The notes under the pieces were generated by a model. That model saw nothing but the letters and a program-made list of their open reading frames with translations. It was not told the origin of the DNA and searched no databases. A DNA stretch of 64,000 nt from Norana najaformis (Eukaryota; Annelida; Clitellata; Crassiclitellata; Hormogastridae). Below are positions 42,201 through 57,200 of the stretch, one piece after another. Location of the stretch: positions 19,569,775-19,633,774 of the forward strand of contig OZ029915.1 in assembly GCA_964023275.1 (NCBI GenBank), given 5' to 3'. A program made the translations under genes and the position numbers. Each line of letters starts with the position of its first letter. Position 1 is the stretch's first letter.

Positions 42201-45200
42201 AAGGTTGAGGTAGTAAACTTCTGTAGCATCATGTATTTGTAAAATTAGGATAAAATTAGGTTGATAATGATAAACGTCATGGTTGTGGTGGTGGTGATAG
42301 TTGAGATGTTACTGATGATTCAGATGGTTATGGATGATGATCTTGAAAGTGACGAGCTTTTCTCATTGTAGATGTGGCTCCTCAGTATGGCATTGTGTCG
42401 GGCAATGAAGGACATCGCTTTGCTGTCAATTTCAGTTCTGGTCGGGTTTATGTTGTGGGAGACCTCCAGCAGCCGGTAAGTAATTCTACAAGTTTTTCTG
42501 ACAGTTAGTTGGCTAACATTTTTCTGAACAATGTTTTGAATACAGAAATTCTGTTGTGACAAAGTGCTGTTCTAGTCTAACTGCAGGATAAATGGTCAAC
42601 TTCATTTATGTGTTATGTGAGCAACAGAAACTTTATGTTGTGTATTAGGTCAAATAATGATTATCATTTATAATATTATACTCTATTTGTTGGAACTCTG
42701 TTTTAATCTGTTTGGCAGCAGTTCTTGATTTTAATTATTATTTCTGCATTTATTAAGTGCCACTATCTAATGACTTATCGATGGCCCTGAGCAACTGTGA
42801 GTGAAGGACTTAATCAAGGTTCCTAGACAGTAACAGCCTCAGGCGATGCTCGAACCCGTTCATCTCGCGTTACAAGCCGAACGCCCTAACCAGTTGGCTA
42901 CTGTGTCGCACTAAGATTTTAAGACAGTATTTTGCATTGAAAGCAGCTTGCAGTTTATTGAGCATGCATTTATTTTGCATTTAAATACACTTCTACAAAT
43001 CTGCTTTTTTCTAATAATTACTTCTTCCTGATTTACATATATGTCATCTGTTGTCTAGAAATTTGTACAATACCAAGTCTTGAGTTATGTGTCGTTTTTG
43101 ACTGGAAAACAAGGATTTAGTCATATAGCTTATAAATTAATTCAAAGTTGCAATTGTGGATTGATTTGTTCCATTGATCGACACAGGCCTGGAAGCATAA
43201 CAAATGAACTCCTGATTGTGGCTTGCAGTAACTGAGCTGCATAACTGACAAGCAACATGTGTTACTGGCCGTGATTTACAGGGGACCACGCATTTTGATT
43301 GTGGCACCAAGTGTCTACCATGATTGAATTTCATCTGAATCTGGCAGTCATGATCTCTGTAATTTTACATATGCTAATTTTAGAGTTCCATAATGTTTTG
43401 TGAAAGTTTTGAAAATTTGACCGGCCTCAATTTCAGGTTTCCTTGTGAATGAATTTGACCTTGTAGTTGAATAGTTATGTTGTGCTGTTACATGTATAAA
43501 TATTGAGTGGAAAACCATTTTCCTAGAACACACTTTTGTTTTATCAAGTCTGAAGCACCTCTAGAAGATTCTGTTGAAGAGGCTGTATCTAACTGCATGA
43601 TCATAATTACGAATGAAGGGGTCTTGGTGGTTCTGGCCAACCACAATACTTAAAATCCAACCACAGTACTTAAAATCCAACCACAGTACTTAAAATTATT
43701 CCTCACTCCTCAGACTTATCGTTATTGCAACCTGGTCATCTGATTGTCTTTCTCTGGTTATACCAAAAAACTAGAACTGTTTTCGGTGAATGGAGTTTTT
43801 TGGTTACTTGACACAGACTTTGGAACTCTCTTTCTGTTCTGTGCATTCTGCTCAGTCTCTTGTGTCATTTCATTCTCAACATTAGACTCACTTTTCAGCT
43901 GGCTTATCTACCATAGCCAGGAAAGATGAGTTTTCATTTTCTAATTTAGTAAAGCATATATATGATGAATTTCAGTGCAATTGTGTTTTTATTCAGTGCT
44001 GCTTGAATTGTGTCATTGGGCTTACTTGTGTTTGTTCTGTTTCTCATAGAACTCAGTGGGACAGATTGGTTAAGTTGTTCAGTTGTTGAACTAATAGCAG
44101 GCATGATTTGGCATAGTATTGCTATTCAGTGAACCTGGTCCATAGTATGGAGATCTTTAATTTAATTTGTAAATCTGTTGTTTTTTGTGTTAACAGAGTT
44201 ACACTCTTCGATATCGTGTCTTTGATGGTGCTGTGATAGACACTGCCTTCATCGCCGTAACTGTCACTCGCTCATTGTTGTTTAAGCCACTGGTCTTTAA
44301 ACCAGCGTTTTACATCAGCAATGGCACATACGTTGAAAAGGATTCTACGGCAATTGGGAAAGTCATTGCGGTGGTGTGTTCTTCTGTTCGATGTGATCAG
44401 TTATTCATTTCTGTCAGTTATAATACTTTTGAATACACTAAAAGCTGTTACACTAGCTTTTCTGTGTAGGAGTGAATGACTGCTTGACAAGACATCAGTC
44501 CACAAGCCCTCGTACCTTTGCAGTGCCTGCTTCGATTATAATTAGTTTAATATTTTCAGTGTAATTCTGCTTCATAGTTCCAACTTTGGAGTAGTCTGAG
44601 TTTGATTTGGGGTTTTATGCAGTTTTGGATGATATTTTGACCACTTCCATTATTGCTGTTATAATTGGATCTGGCAGCTATAAAAACACAAATCCCAGCT
44701 CAGCTGGCTTTTCAGTTGTTAACTCATACAAAGCTTCATTCTTTGTTTGTGAATTAGAGGAATGCTTTTGTCAGATTTAGTTTGCACTCTATTAGGATCT
44801 GTGCAACTAGTTCTGGGTGTTGTTCTCAGTGCAGACAGGTCATCCTGGCCATTACGCCACTCGTTTATAAAGAACTGACATTGTAAGAAACACACATTAC
44901 TTCAAATGTCATCTTATCTGTGCTGTTTAATCTGAAATAAACATGTTTCTCCAGGTAAATGCCACCAGTCGAAATGATTCAGGTGTTACGTACAGTCTGG
45001 TGACACAGACAGAAAATTTTTTTAATGTTGATCCTAAGACTGGCAGCGTGACGTTGGGGAAGAATTTGAGCCGTGATGCACCTGATGGCTATGCCATTTG
45101 GCAGTTCAACGTCAAGGCCACAGACAGTTCAAATTCTGAGGGATATGCTGTCGTCAGTCTTGTTCTGAAAGACATCAATGACAACAGTCCAACTTTTGAC

Positions 45201-48200
45201 ACTTGCTGCCTCTGGGGAAGTGTGCCAGAAATCCGTACTCAAAGTAAGATTTGGTTTCTTTGTTTTGATACTCTTAACATTAGGATATTAGGGCAGCAAA
45301 ATGTTGCAAATGCTGAATTATGGTGAGATAGGTCAGATGTTCAAATCCCCGCCAGGGAAGAAATTTTATCCTGATTTTGGATCCATTTGCACCCCCTAGC
45401 CAACGCAGTTATAATATATACACTGTCAGTGGGTAGATCTGGGCTAGCTTAAGGGACTTCATCATCGTTGATGTAGTCGTCATTGTCTTGTTTTGCATTG
45501 GAAGTTCCTCTGAGTAGCTGTAGACTGTTACAGTTCTAAACTATGTAAAATTTATAAGTACATTACAGTACAACTAACTGTTATACATATTTAAAGATAA
45601 ACACTAGTTTAATCCTACTTTTAAATATTTCTGTTCACTTTTATTTCTCTTAAGCTAAACATTTTTGGCAAGTTACCATTTTCATTGTATTCAGGCAGGC
45701 AGCAGCTCTCTGCTTTCCGTGAAAAATATGTAGTATGACAGCTATTTAATACTGTATTTGACCTTAATTCATTTTAGGAGCTTCTAAAGAAATAAGTTAT
45801 TTGAAGTTTTCAGCTCTTAAAAGTTTAATCATATTTACTTTTGAAACTTTAATACTCAGCTGGACTTTTACCTTTAGGTCAGCAAACGTAAATATTTGGA
45901 AGGGAAATTGAAAGGAAGTTTGAAGTTTAGTTGTTTGTGAGTTATGAGAACTTGAGTTTGTTTGTGTCTATAATTATATATGTATGATATACAGTACATA
46001 ATTATATAATTATATATATATATTATAATTATGTATATTATAATCATATATATTATTAAATATATAATAACAATAGTCCTTTTTATTGATTTAACAGTAA
46101 CTGTCTTTTACCAGGTTCACCTTTTCCTGTTTTGCAACTCCAGGCCCGGGATCCTGATTATGGATCAAATGGAACAGTAACCTATAGCTTTCCACCTGGT
46201 GAATCTTCACCTTTCTCTATCACCCCTAATGGCTTAATTACTGTGGCTGACAGGCTGAACTATTCAAAGCAGAACAATTACACTCTTACTGTAAGAGCAA
46301 CTGATGGTGGAAACCGAGGAGGTACCATTTTGTCTTTTGTCTTGTAATCATTTGTTAGACTGTGAACAAGTTATGTTCAACCTTTAAATGTTATATGACA
46401 GATGCAAAATTATCATTTGAACATACCTTTGAACAAGAGTCTAATTTGACAATGTGGACCCATTAACACGAAGTCATCGGGGTACAAGTCATTGGAAAGG
46501 CATTTAAATCAGACTGTGTGTGAAACAGGATAATGCTGAAATAACCTGAAATATTCACTAATGCCCTAAAATGTTCTCTGACTAAACTCACGTATGTTAC
46601 AGAGGGCCTATCTACCATCACTTCGTGGCATTTAACCGCATTTAATATACTGTATATGTAGTTTGTGATTTAATTTTAAAAACACAAAACAATGCAAAAA
46701 ACTAAAAGTTGAAAACCTTATTAAATAAACTTTAACAATAAATTAAAATTTTATTATAATTATGATATACACAACAGAATGTTTAGAAAATTTATTAGCA
46801 CAGACAATACATCATCTAGGTAATTCATCATAATTCAAGGTAGTGTCCACAGACTTTATTTTCCAAGAATCGCACCCTTAATTATAGTTATATTCATTTA
46901 GTTCAGATGATGGCTTTACAAATTATCATTTTACTTACTATCTATTGTTTCAGGCTGTTAGCTGTGTATTTCTTCACAGACTTGGTCATTCTGCGTATGT
47001 TTTACATTTTTCTACATTGCATGAGCCTTATATCAGCCAAGTTGTTTGCAGTAGCATACAGCAGATGGGAGCAGTAAATATGAATATGCTCCAAGTTACC
47101 ATTCTCATAACAATCCTTTATTCATGAGGCTGTGTTTTTTATGCAGTCAGACTTGAAAATACATTCTTCACAAATTCACGCAGCTCTGTTTCATATTTTA
47201 CCCAACCTCCTAGAACTAACTCTGCAATACCAAGAGCCCTAGAAGGTTAGGGTAGCAACTCACCATTATGTAATTATAATCGATCTATAACAGCTAGTTA
47301 ATAGTTTTGGAGGACATGACAACACTTCACGGAATCATGGGTAAACTGGGAGCACTTAATGTGTCCACACTGTACATTCTTGACGAGGTATTTTCAAATT
47401 CTTTACAATAATGGCAATTTAGTCATTCCATAAAAAATCAACCAGTCATCCATACCACATCATTTAAGAAATTTCTTAACTTGTCTGTTATGACCGATCT
47501 GCACAATTAAGCGTTGATTTAGTCCAAAGCTGCTTTAATACTGGTGCATGCATTTGTATGTAATGTATGGACTGCTGTAGTGCTATATCCTACATGCTGG
47601 CCATACTTGTTTTCACATTGACCAGCTCTAGTCCTCTCTGACTGCCAATGCTGAACTGTAGAATTTCCAAGTTGGGCTTATTCCTGTTTTCTTGTGGAAT
47701 GAATTGTAATAACTTTCAGAGAATAACTGAGTAGAAAATTTTGCTAATCATATGTGGCAGTTGAGCGATTGTTTCCTTACTTCCAGGTTACAGAATTCTT
47801 TAGTCTGCCAGACAGGGTGATTTGCTTGTTTCTCAGTTTTCAACTTCCACTATGCACTGCTCAATAGATTCCTTGAAGTGGCTCTACATAAACATGCATT
47901 TACATTACATTGCTGGAATTCAGAACACCATTCAGTATTGGTAAATACAGTTTAGGATTATCAATTGTCTGGTTTTTATGTTTGTTAGTGGATCAGCAGA
48001 TTGTAATAATGGTAGAAGATGCAAATGACAACCCTCCAATCTTTCCAGCACCAAAACGATATAATGTAACAGTTCCAGAAGATATGGAGATTGGGTCTTC
48101 TGTCTTGGTGCTTGAGGCTACAGATGCTGATGTTGGCATCAAAAATAATCAGTTAACATATACCATCAATGCTGGTTCTGATGCAAACTACTTCTATGCT

Positions 48201-51200
48201 GATTCTGTCTTCACTGCTGGCACTGGGGTTATCAGAATTAAGCAGGTATGTGTGTCAGAGTAACTTACAGAACCTCCATAATAATAAAAAGACAGATCGC
48301 AATCTGATCAAAACTTCTATATTGCCACTAAAGAGTATGATATGCTGATGGTCAGAATATCGGCTGATGATTGCTAAAACCAAAAGACTACCTAAATATA
48401 GATGAGTCTGGTGAGAATTTGGCAGGGCAATACATAGGACATTGTAACAAGATGTTTGGAAATCTTTTTGTCAAGATCATTAGGCCAGCGCGGACTTGGC
48501 AAACAAAAAGGCTCGCTGTTAAAAACCATCTTCACTGTTAAAACATTCAGGGTGAGGCATTCAGAGATTTTTGGGTAGTGTAAAAATTTGGTAGTTGCAA
48601 CTGAGTAAAGATTGTGAACACAACTTTGTATTTGATTAAGTTAAGATGTCTCAGTTACATTGGTTCAGATGCAGTGCTAAATAGACTTGCTTACCATATT
48701 ATCATTTTCACTGAGGATAAGCTAGAGTCAAATACAATACCCAGATTTTGTGCAGAACAGCTGCACAATGCAGATATTAGCCAGAATATTTGTGACTATG
48801 CCTGAGAAAACCCTCACAGTTGGCAAAAATCAAAACCTAGTTTGATACAGCACTGGATTGGGTTGGAATTACTGAATAATTAGGTGAAAACTGCATGCTT
48901 CTATCACAATTAGTGAAAAGTGTTAAAACATTTTACAGATGGAGGTGTCTTTGCAGCTGCTTATGAGACATCGCACGTTCAAGTTTACCATTGCTATGAC
49001 TTGACCTAAGTCACTGCGCATAAGGGTTGTGAATGTTCATGAGAACTGTAACTTGGAGCATATGCATATGCCACTGAGGCTGTCATCAATGAAATATCCA
49101 TAAAAAAACTGATTAAGAAAAATATTTATTTGACTTGTTCATTTGCACAATCGTCGATGTCCGCAACTTCAAATTAAGGCATCTGTTGGGGATGTTAAGT
49201 GTTTTGTTGCAAGGCATCATAAAAAGAGTGAAAATAAAACTATTCAGACAGCAAAACTCTACGTTAGGACTTACAGTTTGATAGCTAACACAACAAGGAA
49301 TATACAATTGCAAATAACTCATTTTGGACCATTTATGCCTACTTGCTGTCTGAGCGCAACTCTTGCAAATTTATTTTGCTGACTTTATGAGGATTTTCTT
49401 ATGCACAGTCACCGAAACTTAGTCTTAGAGAAATTAAAGTTACCAACTAACCAATTATAATTCTGTGAGTACATCCTTAAATTTTTATGACACTATTTTT
49501 TATATAACTTTTTTATGTTGCTTGTTTTTTGCTTTTTATCCAGTCAAATGTATCGTAATAACACATTGTAATGTGACAGAAAAAATTACATGTTTAATCT
49601 CTATTAATTATTAACCAATCTTAATTGAAAAGTTATAAAATGGAATTTTTAAATTTTTTATGGATTTTATGGGTTTCTATTAAAAAACATCAAATTTGTT
49701 TTTCTTCTATATAATTGCTATGCTCCTTTCAGTTGAATTTTGTTTTATAGGCATATTGTTCTTCTTTGCTTATTTTGTTTTCACTGTTATCTGTTTGAGG
49801 TCTTACACTTTAAGTATAAGGCTCCATTGTGCTACGTTTCTCCTTGTAAGGTTCTCACAAACACTGGGTACTTGGGTCTGTCTGATTAAGAGGATTACTT
49901 CAGATTAGTTGAAGGTATATGCAGGGCTATGGTTTCCTTTAACTTAATTCAATACAAGTGTGCTCAATTTCAGAAAATTGATTTTGATGCTGCACGAAAA
50001 TCGACTTATTCGTTCACTGTGAATGTGCGTGACCCGGATCCAAGCCATGTCGACACAGCATCAGTTGTGGTCACTGTTTATGATGTAAATGATAATGCTC
50101 CAGTGTTTTCACGTGCGAGCTTCAATGTCAGCATCTCTGAATCAGCTGCTGTTGACACTTCTCTGGCTCGATTTAATGCAACAGACAGGGACTCTGGAGA
50201 CAATGGACGGTTTGCGTAGGTTGAAGTTTTACTGTGAAACATCATTCTAGATCATATAGAAAACTATGTACACATTCCAATGTTTTAGCATGATTAACTA
50301 ATGTTACAACAATGATTTTGTTATAACAAGATTTTTGTTGTTACAAGATTTTTTTACTAGATTTTAAAATATGGTGTTATTTTTAATGGAATAATTTTCC
50401 ATCCTTGATTGATGCACAGGTAATTAAAAGCACTTGCCCAGCTGACCATTAATAATATTTATCTCATGTATATGAAATTCTGTATAAATGGCATTTTACA
50501 TTTCTGGGATCTGTAAAAGTTTGCATTAGTCTACATACCCTGTCTAATTACTGAGGTACTGTTACAATTGCAAAAGACTGTAAAAAAGTCCTGGGTCTTG
50601 CAATACAGTTATCTCATAATGTCTGACATTTGTATGCATTAACAGTTAAATTTGTTCTTTGCAAGAGTATTTTTTGTTATTTTATATAGAAATGTAAGAT
50701 GAAATATGTAACTGTGGTTTCTACTGAAACGTATGTGTGCATGTTACAGGTACTCCATTGACTACCGCAACACTGACCCTCACTTTAACTTTAAAGTTGA
50801 TCCTGATTCTGGTGAGGTGAAAATCCGAAACAAACTGGACAGGGAAACTACAAGTTATTTTAAAGTCCACATACTTGCAATTGATCAAGGTAAAACTAAT
50901 TAAGTACCTGCTGGTTAATGTGAAGATTGACCCTTGTATGAACTCAGAATGCCCTGCTAATGTTCCATTGTATGATAGTAGCACAAAAAATGATGGTCAG
51001 GTTGCTTTATGTACTAACGTTGAAGTTGTTGTTTTTGATGGATAATACGACTACATTTCAACATCTGCAATTCTCTCTTTCTTTCTCATTCCTCTGCCTT
51101 TTTCTCTGTTAGTCTCTCTCTCTCCATCACTCCTTACCTTCAGTGCTCCCTCCCTGTGTCTGTCTATCTCTCTGTCTATCTATCTGTCTCTGTTTCTGTC

Positions 51201-54200
51201 TCTCTCACAATGTGATATTGTTTCAGGTAAACCTGCACTCACTGGAACAGCCACTTTGAATGTCTATGTCACAGACATCCCTGACAGCCCACCAGCCTTA
51301 CAACTTATATTTGACAGGACTGATGGTGGAAAACCTTACGTTTCTGCTGATACTACAGTTGGAACTAAACTCTTGCAGTTCATAACAACAGATCCAGACA
51401 GTGCAACAAATCCAACGATTACCTTTGATGATACCTGCTCAGGTTGTGCCGATTTCCGTATAGAGAAAGGCAAGTAACAGAAGCTGGTTGATTTAAATTT
51501 TATGGAAGAATGTCTAAAAATTAGACAGCAGCTTAAGTAACGAGCTGAAAAATATGCATTCAAAGGCTGTTAGATTACTCTTTCCAGTTTACATTTGTGT
51601 AAACAATTCTTCAACCTCATGGCCATACCTCTAAAGACCAAAGTGCCATTTTGCCACTTATCCTGAGAGATTTACTAGGTGCTATATAAATCTTAGTATC
51701 GATATGTAGTTCATATTTTGTAGGGATGTGGTGATAATTAATTAAGCATCTGCCTTCTTACTTTCTTACATTTTTGCTTTGCATTTGTTTTCTCTGAGAA
51801 TATCTGCCTTATTTCTTTTTAGAGTCTGGCAAGTTTTGGCTTGTGGCAAATAAAAATGGGTACAGTCCTTCGGATATTTCATCTTACAATCTAAAGGTCG
51901 TAGCAAAAGATGGAGGAAATCAAGCCTCATATCCCATAACTATAATTGTAAAGAGTGAAGATAGCCTCAAGACTGTATTGGTTTACAATTATGCAAGAAG
52001 TAATGGATTATATGGTGTTCTGCCACTGGGAAATGTTAACATGAAGAATTTTAATGACCAGGATTTGCAATCAAAGTCTTTGTCTCTTGTTCCACCTACA
52101 GAGTCCATATTTTTGTGAGTATAGTTCTTGTCCATTGCTGTTTAGTATGTTTCTCTAATGCCAGTGTTAAGTTTCTCTGTAAACATGTAATGTATGTATG
52201 TGAGTATGTATTTATGTATCATTAGTGTAGCATCTTGTTAGTACCTGTCAAAGTGCTGCATAGATGACTATCTTACTGACCTGAATCAGTGTATTTTAAG
52301 GTAGTGAAAAATGTATGCCAAATAAAGTTGAGTAGTGTAAAGAAGAATTATTGTAATTGATGAACTTTTCTCCAGTTTAATTATTTCTAAGAAAAAGCAA
52401 ATGTGTGTGTTGAAACAGAAGGTAAATTAGAGACAGCAGACAATTATAAGCACAAACATGAGGAAACATGTGGAAACATGAATCATGTGGAAACATGAAT
52501 CATGTGGAAACATGACTTTGTCCAGCCTGATTGCTTAAGTTTGCTATCATTTCATTTGTTTGTGTATGGTCACATATGCTATGCACCTACCATATTGAGC
52601 CTACAGAATGTAAGGTGTTTTAAGCGGTTACAATATTGCTTCAAGGCAGTCCTGCAGTCGACTGACCTTCTCTGCAAAAATACAGCATTTAATTATGTGG
52701 GTGTATCAGTTGCATAGAAATCTGGAGTACAAATCATGTGTCATGTGAAACTGAGAATTTATTGCCCTGTCAGTGACTTGCATATGAGGCAAACACAACA
52801 ATAGCAGCCAAAGAATGGGTTGTCCTGTTGTTCGATTGCTGTTGCCATGTTTAAGTTTTGGCCAAAAGCTCTTTCAAATGCATGACCTTTGACCTCTGAA
52901 GACCGTTGTTGATACAGGTGTGTAAAAATTGATAGTTACTTTACCTTGCAGCAACAGTTAAAAACCGACCATTTAAGTAATCATTTTGTCACTTTTTTTG
53001 ATGCTACATATTTTTTAGTTTTTGGTTGCATATTATAACTGCTTAAATACATGTATTGTCAGAGGCACAGAGTATGTCTGTATCTGACATGTGGACGATG
53101 TTGGGCACTTTTCTGAATGCCGATAACTTTGTGTAATTATAGCTTGAAAGAGGGTGGACAGCTGGCAATGTATGGCAATGCTACAGAGGGGCAACACACA
53201 GCAACCATTAAAGTCAGTGATGGTGAGACTGGAACAGTTACTGTAAATGTGAAATTCATCAATGACAGTGCAGTTCAGTCTTCTGGATCTTTGAGATTAT
53301 CAGGTAATGGGTGTTTTCGAATGCTAGTGACCTTTTTGCTGTCTATAGAGTCAGGTTGTATCTGTTGGCAGGGTGCTGCTGTTCTCTTATTTCTTTGAGA
53401 ACTTACCAGGAGTCCAGTTAGCTGTTTCACATACATACAAAGTACTCCTTGGTGCCAGTTTATGCATTCCACTCACTTGAGGTTAAGCTTCCACTGGCCG
53501 GCTGGCCGGCCGTTTGTCCAGTCTTTCTAAAGCCAGGCATGTGGTTTCAGTAACTCTTTACGCGGTGGTCCAACTCCATGGAATCTACTAATTCCAGCTT
53601 TATGTAACCCTTCTCTTTCCCTCTTTTAGCTAGCAGTTCAAAAGTCATTTTACAGCTTCCCGAACAGTAGAGTAAGATCTTCAGTAACATTGTTTTTGGC
53701 GAGAGCAAGGTCCAGTACAGAAAAGTGGGATGTATATGGCTGTACTTTGCTGAGTTAGCCCATAGATGAAGACAGGCTTTTTACATTGTTTTCACAAGTG
53801 AACTTCAAACATTTGTTAAACTGTTTTCTGTTCCCAACATGGACTGCCTGGCTACAACATATTATATACATTCTTTGAAATATTAACAATTATACTTAGC
53901 CTTTAAATTTACAACCCTTAAACATTTACAAATCTGCTTACAAAACCTGTCAAATGTTCAGCACCATTATTAACAACAAAGTCAATAAAAGATAAGCTTT
54001 ACATCTTTCCTAGCCAAAAAGTTCCAAACGAACAAGTTTCCTTTCTTGCTGCATCACTAGTAACGTTTAAAATGCACACAAGTTCGTTTCCTTCTATCAA
54101 TCCTGTTCTCTCTCAAACCAGCTAGCCCACTCAGCTCTGGCTTTTCAGTTACATCTTTCATTCAGTCATGCCCCGAACTCAACCAAGCATGACTATGTAC

Positions 54201-57200
54201 CTAGGACCGCTTTCATGTAGCACTATGCACTTTCTCCAGTACAATGGTTAATGGTTCTTCTGAAAATTCCCTATAGCCTGGATTCTGTTATATCGCATAA
54301 AAGTTGTGGCTCAAATTCAGTTACAGAGAATGATAGATATGATGCCACCAGTGCCATGAAAACACCATATTATGTATCAAGTTACACACTTGGAGTTGCT
54401 GGTTTATCCTTAGTTAAGACCCTAAGTGTCTTTGAGAGTCTCGTGAAAGATGCTGTATACACGAACTCCTTTTCTTTTTACTGGAGCTGCCTGGTAGAGT
54501 GCAGAACAGAGCCCAGATCCCAGGATGATGCCGAAGACCTCCACTTCCTAGGCAAAGAGATGACTCGGGTCAGGGTCCAGCTTTGTGGAGTTTGGCCCTA
54601 GACTCTACAAGTGCACCTTGCGACCTCATAGAGGAATTGTCCTGGTTAAAAGATGAGGACATCTGTAGATTATGTAAATATGAATCACAGAATGGAACGC
54701 ATGCACATGTTAAAGTGTAATACACATTTCCTATCAGGCAGTTGATTCTCCTATGCATACAGATCAGTCAGTTAACTCTAGAGAGGATATACACTTTACT
54801 TGGGTTAAGACCAGCTTCCCAGAAGTGTAAAACCATGTCTATATACCAGTGCAATCTGTGTATTGACTTTACAGAAATTTTGCCATCTTTATGTCACTCT
54901 GGCTTATACTAAGGAGCAACTTATAGTCTGAAAATACAGTAATTACGGTTTATTGAAAAAATGTGTTGCTGTTAATTTGATGTAGATGTTATTGTACTGG
55001 AGGGCTTAAATATAATTGGGTTGGTATTGCTTTGAAATTTTGTTTTTGCAAATACAACTAATGAGGTGTTTATTGTCATCTTTTGAACAGGAATTGAGGC
55101 CACTGATTTGTTGATTAAAAATAAAGGAAGCACAAAGCTAAAGATGCTGCTAGAGAAGATTGCACAGATCTTGAGTACTAGGTCTGAGTTTGTTGACATA
55201 TTTTCCATCTCTGATGTTGCGGGAGAAAGCCAGACGGTAGATGTAATATATGCAGCGCATGGTTCTCCATACTATACACCGGAAAAAATGAATGCATTGA
55301 TGTGGAATAAAAGAGCAGAAGTAAGTACATTATAATATAAATATAGATTTCAGGTTTAATATGTAGGAAGAAACAGCCCTAAGAATCTGGTTGAGTTGAC
55401 TAAATGCTCTTTTTAGGTAGGCCACGCAGTGCTGCATCTAGACAGACACTTTCCACTGAGCAAGCAAAAGTGTCTGCTGCAACATCAAGATACTGCCAGA
55501 CAGATTAGGAAAAAGACAATGAAGATTCATACAGGCAGTTTTCAGACTTAGGCGTTATTCTTTCTGAGATTGAATTAGGTTTCAAAGGATCGTGGCATGA
55601 GTTGTTACTGAACTGAAGCAGTCTGGTATTGAAATGACATGTAGTTGCTATAGGTATAGTGTTGTTCAAAGTATTGAAAACGATTTGCTTCCGTTAACAA
55701 TGAGTGAAGCAGAAACTCTTGCCTGCCCATTGAAAAATGTTCAGTGGAATGTGTGAATTTCAGTTGCAAGACCTGGAAGTAGATAGTTTATGTGTATGAC
55801 TTGGGCAATACAGCATTGCAGGCTGATGCCTAAGGAAGCAAGGTGAAGAACTTTCCTTTCCAAGAATGGAATGCTTACTTTTATGTGGTTCAGATTTAGA
55901 TTTTCTTCTTAATTGCAATGTGGTTTTTAAGCTGATCAAATTTCCAGCTATGTTGGCTATATTTACACACTGGTTGTTGATTGTGCTGTAATATAGTAGA
56001 TAATTTATATAGCTCCACTTTTAGGCCATTCCTCGGTTTGCTTATGATCTGACAGCACTGCAGAGAAAGCACTGATAGAATAAAAGAGATGTCTTGATTG
56101 ATTTTCCAGATTCATTTTGTGGATGTCTTGAATGATTTTACAGATTTCGCAGAGTACTCAGCTGAATGTGACAATGGCTCCAGTTGATCTGTGTCGAGCA
56201 GAATTCCAGAACTGTTGGGACAAGGGTTGTGCCACTGTTTTAAACATTGGCCCAAATCCTGGCCTGATTAATATCAATGAGGCTTCATTTGTGGGATTGA
56301 ATGCTTCTTTTGAACAGCTGTGCAGTTGCCCGTCGTCTATGGCTCCTGCCACAGCTATTGCTCCAGTGTGTGAGGCTTACTCTTGCTATAATTCTGGAAC
56401 TTGTGTCGTAAATGGAACCGCCATTATGTGAGTACCTGTTTTGACAAAAGAAAAAAAACTCAGAAGTTAGCAACTTTCTTTTGTTTTACTTTGTCTGGTT
56501 TCTTGTTTAATTGAAAAATCATGTAGCACAAATACATGCAATTATGCCAGAACTGATGAGTTCCTGTTCAGTGGTCAATATGTTGCTTTCTGAAATGTCT
56601 TAAGATTTGAGACAATGAGGTGACATTGTCTGTAATACTGAAAAGATAGCAGATGCAACTACACTTTATGCTCTCCAGTGGTCACAGATATACAACACAG
56701 GTTGTGTTAAAATGGGAAAATAAGCCTGGGTTGAACATGATGTCCTGTTGCATAACTGCCTGATATTGTTCAGTATTGTGTTTGTCTTTTGTTTCTTTGT
56801 TTGTTTATTTTAATTTTAATTTATCTCTGGTTGTATCCAGTTGCAACAGAAAAATTTATGACACGTCTCTAAGCAAGTATAAATCAGTTGGACACTATTG
56901 GACGCTATAAATTTATATCTCTCTGAAGCTGAGCAGATTGTCAGGTCTATAGCCTACCTTAACCATTACCTGTTTGCTCCGAGTATACTCGCTGGCGGTA
57001 ATCGAGTCCACAGCGTTTACCCCGAGATAACTCGCGGATCATAGTCCTAACCTTACTGCTACAGTTTACCCCGAAATATCTCGCTTTTATTATTACTATT
57101 GGATTGCTCTATTATTTGGATCATCTATGGATACAAATGGCATCATTCTATTTTTAGTATCGGTATTTTCAGTTGCAAAATATAGTTTCGGTTCTCTGTA

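Noticed and set aside
42840-42912. A tRNA gene on the minus strand
   Set aside because: A and B boxes are present but there is no paired acceptor stem, and a SINE tail follows; it is a SINE head.
44374-44469. Extension of exon 16 past the donor
   Set aside because: The open frame continues, but the EC11 strand order requires a direct join to exon 17, which matches in phase 0.
54251-54601. 116-codon frame in intron 24
   Set aside because: It overlaps a dispersed repeat and has no domain; cadherin phases on either side do not need it.
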